A stretch of 42,801 bases of DNA from Planctomycetota bacterium (GCA_023261485.1 JAHFOY010000006.1:1-42801), one strand, 5' to 3'; counted from the first letter of the stretch, positions 8,675 to 18,326 are shown. Notes: generated from the letters alone by a model not told the origin. A program made the numbers and translations.

Positions 8675-10703
8675 TTATAGAAAAAAAATTAATCCAGGGA
8701 TATTCGTTTTATTGACATAATTAAGGTCAAAGAAATCAAAATAGCTGACGTGTACATTACCGGCTGTGTCAAGAGCGAGAGAGTTGTACGCACCCTGATT
8801 AGCATCTATAGTCTCCGTAGCCCATGCCCTACGTACAGTAGAAGTATCTTGATTTATAGTAGCTTCAATCCATTCGCTCACTAAAAGTAGCAGTAATCGT
8901 AGTACTTACTGCTACGCCTGTTGCACCATCAGAGGGACTTACCGAGATGACTGAAGGTGGTGTAATATTAAGCACAGAGGCAGTGTCTGTTACCGTTCTT
9001 AAGGATACAGTTGTATTAACAACATCAAAGTAGCTAATCGTCAATGTATCCCCTTCTGCAGCCTGTATCTGGCTGAACACTGTCGTGCCACCGGTGGAAG
9101 CAATCTTTATTGAACCCTGGAATGTACCTGTATCTACACCCGTCTCAACCATCCTTATTATTGTACTATTTAATATAGAAGTCTGGATGAATACATCTGC
9201 TAGGAGAAATTGTGCTGAGATGATGTTCGTATTCATCTCAGCATCAATTAGCGTAACTAATGCATATGAATCTAAAGAATACGTATCTTTATCGAAGTAT
9301 AAAATTGCATCAAATGAACTGAATGATAAGGTATTTGTGGTTGAAGCAAGACTAGTATCAGTATAAATAACGCTTGCTATACCACCCTGGATCGCCAATA
9401 GTATACCGTAATTCACTCCACTACCAGCTGCGCCACCACCGCTACCCACACCACCTGTCGTTACAGTTCCTGTTTCTATTGTAGCAAGGAATGTACCTGA
9501 ATTAACACCTGTTTCAACGAGATCTAAGTCCAAATCCGTTCCTATAAAATAATTCGACCCTGTTACTTTAAGTGCGGTAGTCAATATTTCTGCTGCTGTC
9601 GAATTTGTATTTCTATCTGCATCTACAACTGTAGCAACAATTGTATCTCCTAACAGATAAGCTGTATCCTTGCTCAACGTTAAAATACCAAGTTCAGGTG
9701 TAAGAGAGAAATTTACAGAAGTAGTTCCTCCTGCTGTTACGGTGACTCCTGAGACTGTTTCGGAGTTATAACCGTCTTTAGAGGCCGTGAGGTCGTATGT
9801 TCCAGCAGCTACGTTTGACAGGGTATAAGAACCGTTTGAATCCGTAGTAGATCCGCCGGCATTCGTTGAAACCGTAGCACCAGAAATGCCGACACCTGTA
9901 TTAGCATCACTCACAACGCCTGTGATATTGCCCGTAGATATTGGTGTTAAAGAAAAATCAACCTGGTTTCCCTTCTCTGTCACCGTTACCGTAACGGACT
10001 GTGAGGATTCTTGATACCCATCTGCTGATGCTGTTATGGTATACGTACCAACAGGTACATCCACAAATTGATAGAAACCATTACTATCCGTTGTGTACTC
10101 TATTTTTAAATCAACGATTGTTACCGTAGCATTTATAGGAATTCCGGTCGCATTCTCTACAATCCCTGAAATACCTTTCGGCCACATCCGAAACCTACCC
10201 GCACCATATTTATCATCATTTTTCCAATCGCCTGTTAATTGTCGTAATCCCCTTTCATTTTCTACAGGTTTCCCATTATAATATTTGTAACCCACACAAA
10301 TACCACCATCTTCGCAAGTTTCAGTACGGCTTATCACTTTGAAATTTAATTTATTTTTATAACTACCTTTTTTAATTTCCTGATTACCGCAACAGGGATG
10401 TATTGCAGTGCCAGCAATTTCTTTTTTCTCATTATTACTAAAAGTCAAATCGAATTCAATTCCGTAATTATCTTCCATAATAACCTGGGGCCCAAAAACT
10501 TCATCCAAAGAAACCTTGAGTTTATTGACTTTATCATTGTTCCTTTTCTTCTGCATCCTATCAAGCATGGCTTGTGTACTTTTCGTATTAACTGACCGAA
10601 TACCAGGACTACGATGCTTTTGATTGGCAAAAATTTCTCCGTTAATGTCTATTATTAACCCCAGTAATAATATAATTCCTATTAATAACTTCCTCATACC
10701 CAT
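8675..10703 (-). pseudogene. Secreted multi-domain (carboxypeptidase-regulatory-like / Ig-like) protein, frameshifted near 3' end
   Basis: The main frame (10703 to 8865) encodes 612 aa: a signal peptide (MRKLLIGIILLLGLIIDINGEIFA), a Cys-containing N-terminal domain (HPCCGN, TCEDGGICVGY), two carboxypeptidase-regulatory-like beta-sandwiches (about 178-255 and 258-335), two homologous beta-domains each with an ETGVxxGTF motif, and the start of a bacterial Ig-like (Big_5) domain (SPSDGATGVAVSTTITATFSE). The frame stops at TGA 8865-8867 right after ERMD. Removing one T there restores EATINQDTSTV, the expected Big_5 continuation. The other frame runs on to 8675 with a propeller-like repeat (WATETIDANQGAYNSLALD, NVHVSYFD) that ends abruptly. 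It has a strong Shine-Dalgarno (AGGAGG) before ATG 10703. The truncated protein may still be secreted. Confidence 0.8.
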
Positions 10704-10797
10704 AATATCCTCCTATGTCTTCCCTTTAAATAATCTACTAATCTGTCATTCGATACAAAGAACTCCTTCTGGTTGCGGTATACCAATCTACAGATCG

Positions 10798-12102
10798 TTA
10801 GAACTCAAACCGCACACCAGCAGTAATAGTATGTGCAGTTACGTCATCTAACCCAAGGGGCGTTTCATAATAAACATAGGCGGAAATTCCACCGGCAAAT
10901 ACAGATGTTAGACCAAGACCAAAATTAAGAAAGTCCTTGTCCGGACTATCAGTCGAAAAACTCAAAGGTGTGTTAAGAGAACCCTTCACAAAGTTCGCAT
11001 CTATATCACGAGAATCATTTTCATATTCATGCACCCATTCAAGACGTATGTGAGGCACTAACACTCCCAATCTCACCTTTTCTAAGCTTTTGGGCACTTT
11101 AAGGGCATAGGATGCCTCTATACCTAAAAAACTCGTTAAGGATTCGATGTCCTGATGGTCAATCTCCAGATTTGATTCTGAATCATCTTTAACTTGATGC
11201 CCTTCGATATCTACCCTGGTATAATTTACTCTACCCACTGGTCCAATTGTAAAGCTCCTGATATTAAAGTCATAGCCAGTGCTAACGCTTGAAGAGTATT
11301 GAGTCCCATCAGGATTTCCTTTTAACCCTGAACTACCTACTTTGTATTTCGAATCGTAGTCATCCCAGCCGTATGATGCAATACCGTCTATATAGAAATT
11401 TTTTGATAAATACATCCCATAGAATGAGCCATTATATCCATTAATATCTAAACTATCACTGGATGAATCAAAATCAACATCTTTATTGTTGTAACCAAAC
11501 ATTGTACCTAGAATTAAATTGTCTGTGAATTTATAGTCAATGCCTGCAACGGTACCTATAGTATCAAAGTCAAAACCAGCCTCTCTATTCGTTTGGTCTT
11601 TATCTCCAAAGGACCCTGTACTGCTTACGAAAGTGCCGAATCTGTCTAAAATACTTGATTCATTCGCACTCGCAGATTCCCCCCTTCCAATGTTAGTTAT
11701 AGGACCAGCATATCTGTTGGCAGGGGGTATTTCTTCATTACTACTTAATAAGCCCTTATATTTCATTCCCACCGCTCCATGTCTTAAAGCATCGAGACGC
11801 GCTTTTACATTGGTAAAAACAAAATTCAATGTCTGAATGGCAATGGTTCCTTGTGATGCTATTTCCGGAATTGTATCAGAAAAGGTCGATACACCAGGAA
11901 CAACTCCCGGAGTTCCCTGTGCCTGAACCGACTTCACCGTTTGAAAACCCAAAATTAACAGAATAGCAGATATCAATACCACAATCTGCAAATTATTAGT
12001 TCCCTTCCTCTGACGCTGTTTTAAATACCCCTTGCACTGACAAAAGATTTGCCTTTTTATAATGCTTCTTTGTTCAAACCATGGTGTTTTAACCCTAACC
12101 AT
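10798..12102 (-). CDS. Autotransporter-type outer-membrane beta-barrel protein
   Basis: 434 aa. An unusually long basic N-terminus (about 37 residues) precedes a signal helix (LQIVVLISAILLILGF, ending SVQAQ). Residues about 65-160 form a short passenger or linker. From about 170 on there are alternating amphipathic strands typical of an autotransporter barrel (GTVAGIDYKFTDNLILGTMFGY, FYGMYLSKNFYIDGIASYG, FTIGPVGRVNYTRVDI), ending in the outer-membrane signature GVRFEF with a C-terminal Phe. Function is otherwise unknown. The start is supported by AAGGAGAG. A GAGAG microsatellite lies 95-124 bases upstream. The downstream secreted gene (10703) follows after 94 bases and may be co-expressed. 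Confidence 0.85.
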   Translation of the reverse strand: MVRVKTPWFEQRSIIKRQIFCQCKGYLKQRQRKGTNNLQIVVLISAILLILGFQTVKSVQAQGTPGVVPGVSTFSDTIPEIASQGTIAIQTLNFVFTNVKARLDALRHGAVGMKYKGLLSSNEEIPPANRYAGPITNIGRGESASANESSILDRFGTFVSSTGSFGDKDQTNREAGFDFDTIGTVAGIDYKFTDNLILGTMFGYNNKDVDFDSSSDSLDINGYNGSFYGMYLSKNFYIDGIASYGWDDYDSKYKVGSSGLKGNPDGTQYSSSVSTGYDFNIRSFTIGPVGRVNYTRVDIEGHQVKDDSESNLEIDHQDIESLTSFLGIEASYALKVPKSLEKVRLGVLVPHIRLEWVHEYENDSRDIDANFVKGSLNTPLSFSTDSPDKDFLNFGLGLTSVFAGGISAYVYYETPLGLDDVTAHTITAGVRFEF

Positions 12103-12196
12103 TTTTACTCTCCTTATTTAAAGACTACAAAGAAACCCCTTGATACCATGGCCAAGGCTGTCCATACTGAATACCAGGAACTCCAATAGATGAGAT

Positions 12197-12230
12197 GAGA
12201 GGAGAGGAGAGGAGAGGAGAGGAGAGGAGG
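12197..12230. repeat. Pentanucleotide microsatellite (GAGAG)6 plus partial unit
   Basis: Six perfect tandem GAGAG units at 12197-12226, then GAGG. It lies upstream of the minus-strand beta-barrel start at 12102, in the place of a promoter or leader. Non-coding 5-bp repeats upstream of surface-protein genes can change length and phase-vary expression. That role is inference here. Confidence 0.85.
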
Positions 12231-12338
12231 TGATAGGAAATTGCTTTTTCCCTTTGGGGCGATATTAGAACAAAAACGATGAAGATTGCAAGCTTTTTTT
12301 AATTATTTCAGCAAAATTAAAAATCAAAGGAAAGAGGA

Positions 12339-12506
12339 ATGGGAAAGAATGGATCGGAAGTTATCTTGATAGACGATGAATCAATTGACGGTACGGAGGA
12401 ATGTGCGAAAAGTATTGCATCACGATCCAATCGTACCATCCGCATTATTAAAGGAACTCGGCCTCCTCCTGGGTGGACTGGCAAGCTATGGGCGCTTCAG
12501 CAGTGA
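12339..12506 (+). pseudogene. Fragment of hpnB (glycosyltransferase), 151 bp match
   Basis: Bases 12353-12503 align without gaps to 7742-7892 in hpnB. There are nine mismatches, all in the first 73 bases, and the last 78 bases are identical. Seven of the nine changes are silent (two replacements, T to I and A to S), so the copy derives from a once-functional hpnB allele or paralog. In frame it reads LIDDESIDGTEECAKSIASR and ends in LWALQQ followed by TGA. An ATG at 12339 with an AAAGGAAAGAGG Shine-Dalgarno gives a 55-residue frame. This is probably fortuitous, since only a piece of the nucleotide-binding region would be made. Confidence 0.85.
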
Positions 12507-12569
12507 ATTGTAAGGTATCTCCTCAAAAGACTTGATTTATGCGTAAAATGATATTGATGTCGCTTATGG

Positions 12570-14975
12570 TCAGGAATCCAGGATAAATTTAGAATAGGAT
12601 TTTATTTCCTTGAGGAGATGGTCTGTTTGCGGGTACCGTTCTTCCGGACTTTTCCTGAGGCATTTGAGAACAATATTTTCAAGCCATCTGGGGATTTTTG
12701 AATTTAGCGATGCTGGAGGTACAGGCTCTTCATTAATGTGCCGATAGGCAATGTCGCCGTCATTAAATGGGGGTTTTCCCGTGAGCATCTCATAAAGGAT
12801 AATACCAAAGGAATAGATATCACTGCGATAGTCTACCGTTTCTCCCTTTATTTGTTCTGGAGACATATACACTGGCGAGACTAACACCTGGCCTGGCTGT
12901 GCTATAACAGAAGGCGTCATTAATTGAGCAAGCCCAAAATCGGCTATTTTTATCTTCTGATTCTTCATGACGAGTATATTACTGGGTTTGACGTCACGAT
13001 GAACGACCCCATTTTGATGTGCACAACTCAAGGCATCGCTTACGTTAATTGCAATCTGAACGGCTTCTTTTATAGGTAATGCGCCGTTTTTCATAAGACG
13101 CTGGAGGTCATCTCCCTCAATATAATCCATTACAATATAAAAATGTTTGTTAATATTTATATCGTATATTGTAATAAAGCCGGGATGTTTAAAATGGCTC
13201 ACTAATTGAGTCTCACGAACAAAACATTCGACAGCATCTTTATTATTCTTATATTCATCTTTGATAATCTTTAAGGCCACTTTCCTCTTCAGGATTTTAT
13301 CCACTGCCTTGTAAACGGCGCCGATACTTCCTTGCCCGATAAGCTGAATATCTTCATATCGATCCTTGAGCACAAGTTCAGATGCATTCATTGCCAATTC
13401 CACTTCGAGCTTTTTTGTGGCTAGTTCAAGCCGTTTCGTGACGTCTTTGTAACCAATATCAAAAGAGATTATTCTCTTGTAAATGGCCAGCGCCTTCTCA
13501 AGAAATCCGTGTTCTTCGAACGTAGTACTTATTTGATAGAGGAAATCCACCTTTTTATCCATAGGTATGACGGCTTCAACTATTTTATCGTAGTACTCTT
13601 CAGCAGTGTTCGGAACGCCTTTTTTAAAGAATAACATGCCAAGCCTGAATTGGGCGTCAAGTTGATATTCGGATGGGGAACGCTCAACCGTTTGGAGCAA
13701 TGACAACGCCCTGTCATCTTCCTTTTCTTCGTAAAGGATTGCAAGTTCATATCTGATCTTATTAGCCTCTTCTTCCGGAAGATTTATATTCGACAACATT
13801 CCCTCAAGATTTTTAATCTTCGGTTCGATAATTATTTTGTGTACGTCTTTATAGCGTTTTGCGTAATCAGAATTATCAGGTCTTAAATTTATGAGCTTTT
13901 GTAGTTTTTCATATGCCATATTGACCTGGCCTTCCTTCAGATACTGTTCAGACGCATTGGCAAGTAAAATTTCTAATTTGTTTTGGTAGGCGCTGTCATT
14001 TGGTTTTAGCTTTATGATTTTTGCCAGGATGTTTTCTGCTAACGGGATATCTGTTACCTTCACTTTTGTACAGAATTCGCTCAATGAATTCAGGAGGCTC
14101 TGTGTCTGTTTTTCGTCTAATTTACGTATTAATAATTTTTCAAGGTGTGAGATGACAGTTCCGAGTTTTGCGGGATCTTTTACGATTAAATCCTGAAAAA
14201 TACCCACGGCGCGTTCTATTTCATTATTTTCAGAATAAATGTATGCAAGGAAAAATTGTATGTTTGTATCGATTGGTTGTATTGTAAGATACTTATTAAA
14301 TATTGCAATGCTGTCTTTAATTCTCCCTGCAAAACAGTAGAGATGTCCCAGAATATATTTATTAATAGAATTATTGTTAAGCCGGGAGGTGGTTTCATAT
14401 TCCGAGATGGCCTTGTCCAACACTCCTCTTTTCTTATATGCGTCGCAAAGAGATTTGTATGCAGATTCGTTCATCGGATCCAATTCTATAATTTCTACAA
14501 ACCCTTTGAGCGCCGTATCAAGACGATGTGGACAGAGATGGAACAGGTTCCTATATTCGTCCAATGCCTTATCTACAAGCCCCTTTTTGATATAGATTTT
14601 AGCGAGAATATAGAATTTATCTGAGAAATGGCTTCCAATAAGTTTCAATTTATTAAGGATACGCAAGGCCTCATCATATTCTACTTTTACATACAATAAC
14701 TCTCCCATAACGAGATGGTATCTCATGTACCGTATTCCGATGTTGATACTTTCTTTTAAAATATCAGATGCGGGATAGTTTTCGTATATTTTCTGGCAAA
14801 CGAGAAATGCATCGTTGTCCCGGCCTGTTTTCTTATAAGCAACAGCAAGGTCGTTTAAAACTTTTATATCCGTTGTGCCACCCTTGAAATGGCGTTCAGC
14901 AATTTTAATAATGCTGTTCCAATCGTGTTCTTGATAAAGTTTATCAAGCTTTTTATTATCAGTGAAATTAAACAT
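12570..14975 (-). CDS. TPR-repeat Ser/Thr protein kinase (Hanks type)
   Basis: 801 aa with no membrane segment. Residues 1 to about 520 are tetratricopeptide-like helical pairs (LLYVKVEYDEALRILNKL, AISEYETTSRLN, YAKRY). The kinase domain fills about 534-795: glycine loop GQGSIGAVY, VALKII lysine, HRDVKPSN catalytic loop, DFG, SPEQIKG and YRSDIYSFGIILYEMLTGKPPF. All key residues are present, so it should be active. The usual bacterial order is kinase first and TPR last; here the TPR array is N-terminal, suggesting a soluble scaffold-kinase that senses partners through TPRs. The start has no strong Shine-Dalgarno. It stands alone between long spacers, and no phosphatase or FHA partner is in the window. 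Confidence 0.95.
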   Translation of the reverse strand: MFNFTDNKKLDKLYQEHDWNSIIKIAERHFKGGTTDIKVLNDLAVAYKKTGRDNDAFLVCQKIYENYPASDILKESINIGIRYMRYHLVMGELLYVKVEYDEALRILNKLKLIGSHFSDKFYILAKIYIKKGLVDKALDEYRNLFHLCPHRLDTALKGFVEIIELDPMNESAYKSLCDAYKKRGVLDKAISEYETTSRLNNNSINKYILGHLYCFAGRIKDSIAIFNKYLTIQPIDTNIQFFLAYIYSENNEIERAVGIFQDLIVKDPAKLGTVISHLEKLLIRKLDEKQTQSLLNSLSEFCTKVKVTDIPLAENILAKIIKLKPNDSAYQNKLEILLANASEQYLKEGQVNMAYEKLQKLINLRPDNSDYAKRYKDVHKIIIEPKIKNLEGMLSNINLPEEEANKIRYELAILYEEKEDDRALSLLQTVERSPSEYQLDAQFRLGMLFFKKGVPNTAEEYYDKIVEAVIPMDKKVDFLYQISTTFEEHGFLEKALAIYKRIISFDIGYKDVTKRLELATKKLEVELAMNASELVLKDRYEDIQLIGQGSIGAVYKAVDKILKRKVALKIIKDEYKNNKDAVECFVRETQLVSHFKHPGFITIYDININKHFYIVMDYIEGDDLQRLMKNGALPIKEAVQIAINVSDALSCAHQNGVVHRDVKPSNILVMKNQKIKIADFGLAQLMTPSVIAQPGQVLVSPVYMSPEQIKGETVDYRSDIYSFGIILYEMLTGKPPFNDGDIAYRHINEEPVPPASLNSKIPRWLENIVLKCLRKSPEERYPQTDHLLKEIKSYSKFILDS

Positions 14976-15101
14976 TCTATTATTGTGGCTGATTAAAATT
15001 GTGAAACTAAATATTGCCGGCTTGATTCTTAGATAAAATACCTTGAATTTTTGAAATATCCAATTGCATTTTTAATTTATCAAGGCATTCATTCCTTTTG
15101 T

Positions 15102-16307
15102 TCATATGATTATGGTGTTCAAATGGTTTAAGAAATATTCAAAACCGTTATCTACTTTCTCCATTTTCTCTGTAATTTGCCCCTTCCTGCCCCAGTTCAT
15201 GCCAACTGCATACTCATTATACTTGCAGATCAGATCATCCGTGACTATCGGACACTCGATCCCCGTGCCGCTCAACAGGCTTCTTGTGTTCGTTGAGTCA
15301 AAACATGCCTCTCCAAACATATAGGGCTGAAATATCGCTGTCCTCCGTAAAAATAGCTGCTCCTCCAGGGTGTGCGGCTGCATCTTAAATTCATGCAGCG
15401 GCGCTATTTTTATACGATTGTTGCCCGTTGCAGCCACGAGCCATACTGCAAGTTCCCCCAACGTCGGCGGAGATGGGTTTACGATATGGAATGTCTTGTT
15501 TATACTTTCCGCCTGCATGGAGATGGCTGCTATCGCACGTGCTGCATAGTCCACAGGCAACAGATTTATGGTGCTATACTTATCCCCGGGAATTCTCAGC
15601 GGAGTCATAAAAGAATTGCCGTTGCGGGGCATTCCACGAGCCTTAAGACGATTCAATTCCCTGAAAAACACATAAATATTATCGCAATTCCTTGTATACC
15701 CCGTAATCGTATCCCCCGTGATTATACTTGGACGATAGATGGTGCATGGAATCCGGTATTGTCCCAAAAACACGGCAAGGTACCTCTCTGCTTCGTATTT
15801 CGACCTCTCGTAGCCATTGTTGAACGACTGTCCCCTCTCCAATTCGCCTTCCAAAACGGTGCCGCGCCTATTCCCTGCAACGTATGCCGTACTGATATAG
15901 TGAAGCCGCTTGGGCCTTTTCGTTATGCAGAACAGGCTAATGAGCGCCGTTCCCAACACATTTATCCTGGCAAGGGCATCACCTTCCCCTTTTCTGAGTT
16001 TTGTTGTCTCGGCGCAGTGAAACACTTCATCCACCGTATCTGCCAATTTAAAATACTCCCTGGCACTCAGCCCCAGATAATTCCTGGAAATGTCCCCCTC
16101 GATTATTTCTATACGTTTCAGGAGCGCCTTTAACCCGTAGCTCAAAATCCGAGTTGCCGGAAATATCTCATACAGTCTTTCCTTTGCACTCGTTGTTGTC
16201 TTTCTGACAAGGAGTTTTAAGTGAAAACCTGCATCAAACAGTTCCCTGGCAACGTAACTCCCTAAAAATCCCGTTGCGCCCGTTATGAATATTGTTTTCT
16301 GCTTCAT
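15102..16307 (-). CDS. Extended SDR / thioester-reductase-like NAD(P)-dependent protein
   Basis: 401 aa. It has a Rossmann start with GATGFLG (10-16), a GDIS acidic strand (71-74), and a catalytic triad of S139/T140 in YISTAYVAG with Y166-x3-K170 (GYERSKYEAE). The overall pattern (TGATGFLGSYVARELF, INVLGT, YRPSIITGD) is that of the NAD_binding_4/male-sterility family. Members reduce thioester-bound acyl chains or act as epimerases or dehydrogenases. There is no carrier-protein or adenylation domain, so it is a free-standing reductase. Substrate is unknown; a lipid role would fit the hopanoid gene nearby but is not shown. The start ATG 16307 has AAAAGGATA upstream. Confidence 0.87.
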   Translation of the reverse strand: MKQKTIFITGATGFLGSYVARELFDAGFHLKLLVRKTTTSAKERLYEIFPATRILSYGLKALLKRIEIIEGDISRNYLGLSAREYFKLADTVDEVFHCAETTKLRKGEGDALARINVLGTALISLFCITKRPKRLHYISTAYVAGNRRGTVLEGELERGQSFNNGYERSKYEAERYLAVFLGQYRIPCTIYRPSIITGDTITGYTRNCDNIYVFFRELNRLKARGMPRNGNSFMTPLRIPGDKYSTINLLPVDYAARAIAAISMQAESINKTFHIVNPSPPTLGELAVWLVAATGNNRIKIAPLHEFKMQPHTLEEQLFLRRTAIFQPYMFGEACFDSTNTRSLLSGTGIECPIVTDDLICKYNEYAVGMNWGRKGQITEKMEKVDNGFEYFLNHLNTIII

Positions 16308-16747
16308 TATCCTTTTCGAGTATACGACTCCGGTAAAAGGGCTAAACGCAGCAAGCTGCCATTATCGTTATAAAACTAAAACAGAACATCGGAATTTATT
16401 TGCAAGTGAAGAGAGCAATGATAGTACCAAATGTTATTGATGTGGTTAGTAAATGTTGTAAATATAATCTATGTTTAAACTAAGAATTAAAATAATTATT
16501 ACCCTATTTATTTAAAGCCATTGTTAAAAATAAAAACATGTAATTTTTACATTAGATATTTGTAAATATTACAAAAACAAGTTGTTGCATACTTTGAGGA
16601 TAAATGTAAAAATATTCGTGGCTAATTAGTTCTTATTTACATACGTGAAAAAAGAGATTGTCTTTTTAATTTTGATTTGTAATAATCATTGCTATTGTAG
16701 TGCTGATGTATACATAATATACACATAAATAATAACAATAATAGAAT
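16308..16747. other. AT-rich divergent promoter region
   Basis: 440 bases with no gene, between the minus-strand SDR gene and the plus-strand PilZ gene. It is very AT-rich, with many runs of T and A, and should contain promoters for both directions. A candidate for the plus strand is listed separately. Confidence 0.6.
16695..16723 (+). promoter_or_regulatory. Candidate sigma70-type promoter for pilZ operon
   Basis: TTGTAG (16695-16700), 17-base spacer, TATACA (16718-16723), about 25 bases before the ATG at 16748. A moderate match to consensus. Confidence 0.4.
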
Positions 16748-17191
16748 ATGTCTTCTAAAGAAAAGGTGTTGAAAATATTAGAAGGGTTATCTCTAAACGA
16801 GCTTTGTGAGGCGCAGAGTTGCATTAATGATTTGATTACAAGATTGGAAAAAAATGGTGCAACATCTCAAAAAAAAGCTGATGATGAAGCTCGCATACCC
16901 ATGGAGAGACGGGAGCAGGAGCGCTTTTATGAAATCTTTCCCTGTAAACTTGAAAGAGCGGATAAACAGGAAGAAGCAACCTTCGAGGGGACAGTCGTGG
17001 ATATTTCAAAAACCGGGTTGCGTTTAAAAATAAATAAAAAACTTGAAGCAGGAAGCGTCCTGGTTCTTTCTCCGGATTATGACCGAATTTATAAAAAGAT
17101 TTTTGTTGAAGTAGTTCGTGTAAAGGAGTTTATGGGACAGTACGAAATAGGTGTAAAGCACATTCTGATAAATGACAATACGAAAAAATAG
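16748..17191 (+). CDS. PilZ-domain protein (c-di-GMP effector)
   Basis: 147 aa. The N-terminal helical stretch (1-45) precedes a PilZ domain with both binding motifs: RxxxR at R55-R59 (within ERREQER) and DxSxxG at D85-G90 (DISKTG). Beta strands follow (LRLKINKKLEAGSVLVL, FVEVVRVKEF, YEIGVKHI). Such proteins bind cyclic di-GMP and relay it to motility, pili or secretion. The next gene starts 8 bases after the stop, and an HD-GYP gene follows, so this is a c-di-GMP-related group. Confidence 0.93.
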   Translation: MSSKEKVLKILEGLSLNELCEAQSCINDLITRLEKNGATSQKKADDEARIPMERREQERFYEIFPCKLERADKQEEATFEGTVVDISKTGLRLKINKKLEAGSVLVLSPDYDRIYKKIFVEVVRVKEFMGQYEIGVKHILINDNTKK

Positions 17192-17199
17192 GATATATA

Positions 17200-18078
17200 T
17201 TGAAGGTTGGAATTAAAGTTAAATTTTGGGGTGTACGGGGATCCATTCCTACACCTGGGGCAAAGTATATCAAATATGGTGGAAATACCCCGTGCGTGGA
17301 GGTCAGACTACCGAATAATCAATTGTTTATTTTTGATGCGGGCACTGGCATCAGAGAACTTGGGAATATATTGTGTAAAGGAGAGGGAAGGCTTAAAGCC
17401 CATATATTTCTAAGCCACTTCCATTGGGATCATATTCAAGGCCTGCCTTTTTTCAAGCCCTCTTATATTAAAGGGAACGAGATTGTTATTCTTGGAATGG
17501 ATTTGCAGGAGGCAAGGTTAGACAGAATTATCTCCAATCAAATGGAAAGTATATATTTCCCCGTTAAGCTGCAGTCTTTGTCCGCGCATATGAAGTTTCA
17601 AATACTCTCGGAGGGAAGCAACATAATCGATGGGGTGAAAGTTGATACTGTATATATAAATCATCCGGGCCAGGCAATGGGATACGTAATAACTTTTGGA
17701 AAAATAAAAATATGCTACTTTACAGATAATGAATTGGTGCCATCATGGGCAACCGGGAGTTTTAAATTAAAATATAAGTCAGACACCAGAGAAAATATTT
17801 TAAAAATTATTAGCGGGGCGGATTTGCTCATCCATGATGCCCAATACACAGATGAGGAATACAAAACCAACGTTGGTTGGGGACATTCATCCCTTAGCGA
17901 AGTATTGGGTCTTGCGAAAGAGGGCAGAGTAAACAGGCTGGCGCTCTTCCATCACGATCCGGATCATTTCGATGAACAAATTGACATTTTTGCGGCAAAT
18001 TGCAAGGAAAACCTGAATGGGTCTAATCATGTTATGGAATGTTTTGCTACGCACGAAGGCATGGAACTCCATTTCTAG
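17200..18078 (+). CDS. Metallo-beta-lactamase-fold hydrolase (PhnP/cyclic phosphodiesterase-like)
   Basis: 292 aa. VKFWGVRGSIPTPG near the N-terminus, FDAGTGIREL, and the metal motif HxHxDH at 73-78 (SHFHWDH) define the MBL-fold subgroup related to PhnP and to PdeM/class-II-like phosphodiesterases. Further ligands are probable in YINHPG, CYFTDNE, LIHDAQYTDEEY and GHSS. Members of this group often adjoin signalling genes and may cleave cyclic nucleotides. The start is TTG 17200 with AGGA upstream; no ATG is possible before the conserved N-terminus. Confidence 0.88.
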   Translation: MKVGIKVKFWGVRGSIPTPGAKYIKYGGNTPCVEVRLPNNQLFIFDAGTGIRELGNILCKGEGRLKAHIFLSHFHWDHIQGLPFFKPSYIKGNEIVILGMDLQEARLDRIISNQMESIYFPVKLQSLSAHMKFQILSEGSNIIDGVKVDTVYINHPGQAMGYVITFGKIKICYFTDNELVPSWATGSFKLKYKSDTRENILKIISGADLLIHDAQYTDEEYKTNVGWGHSSLSEVLGLAKEGRVNRLALFHHDPDHFDEQIDIFAANCKENLNGSNHVMECFATHEGMELHF

Positions 18079-18158
18079 GTATTTTCACATCGGTATTTAA
18101 TTTGCTACTTACTCCATACCGACAGTTATCTGAGTGTGATTTATCTTGGGAAAATACC
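18078..18158 (+). other. Nested inverted repeats between MBL and HD-GYP genes
   Basis: Outer arms GGTATTTTC (18078-18086) and GAAAATACC (18150-18158) are perfect 9-bp complements. Inside them TCGGTAT (18090-18096) and ATACCGA (18116-18122) are perfect 7-bp complements. This can fold as one nested stem and lies in the 248-base spacer before the HD-GYP gene. It could be a leader RNA structure or a degenerate mobile-element end. No T-run follows, so a simple terminator is unlikely. Confidence 0.5.
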
Positions 18159-18326
18159 TCCGCAACGATTAATTGCCATATTTCCCATCATTTTGCGCAA
18201 CAAAGACTTATATTGTCGTTCCTAGAAGTTACTCTTTTACTGATTCCAGCACTATGGTTCTTTAACTGGACTCGGTATGTTTAGATAGTGAACATTTTTG
18301 TAAGTTATTAGGATTTATTAAAAGTT

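Noticed and set aside
15372-16133. 253-residue plus-strand frame
   Set aside because: Antisense to the well-supported SDR gene.
18039-18284. 81-residue frame after the MBL gene
   Set aside because: Begins inside the MBL gene, runs through the nested inverted repeats and shows no family pattern.
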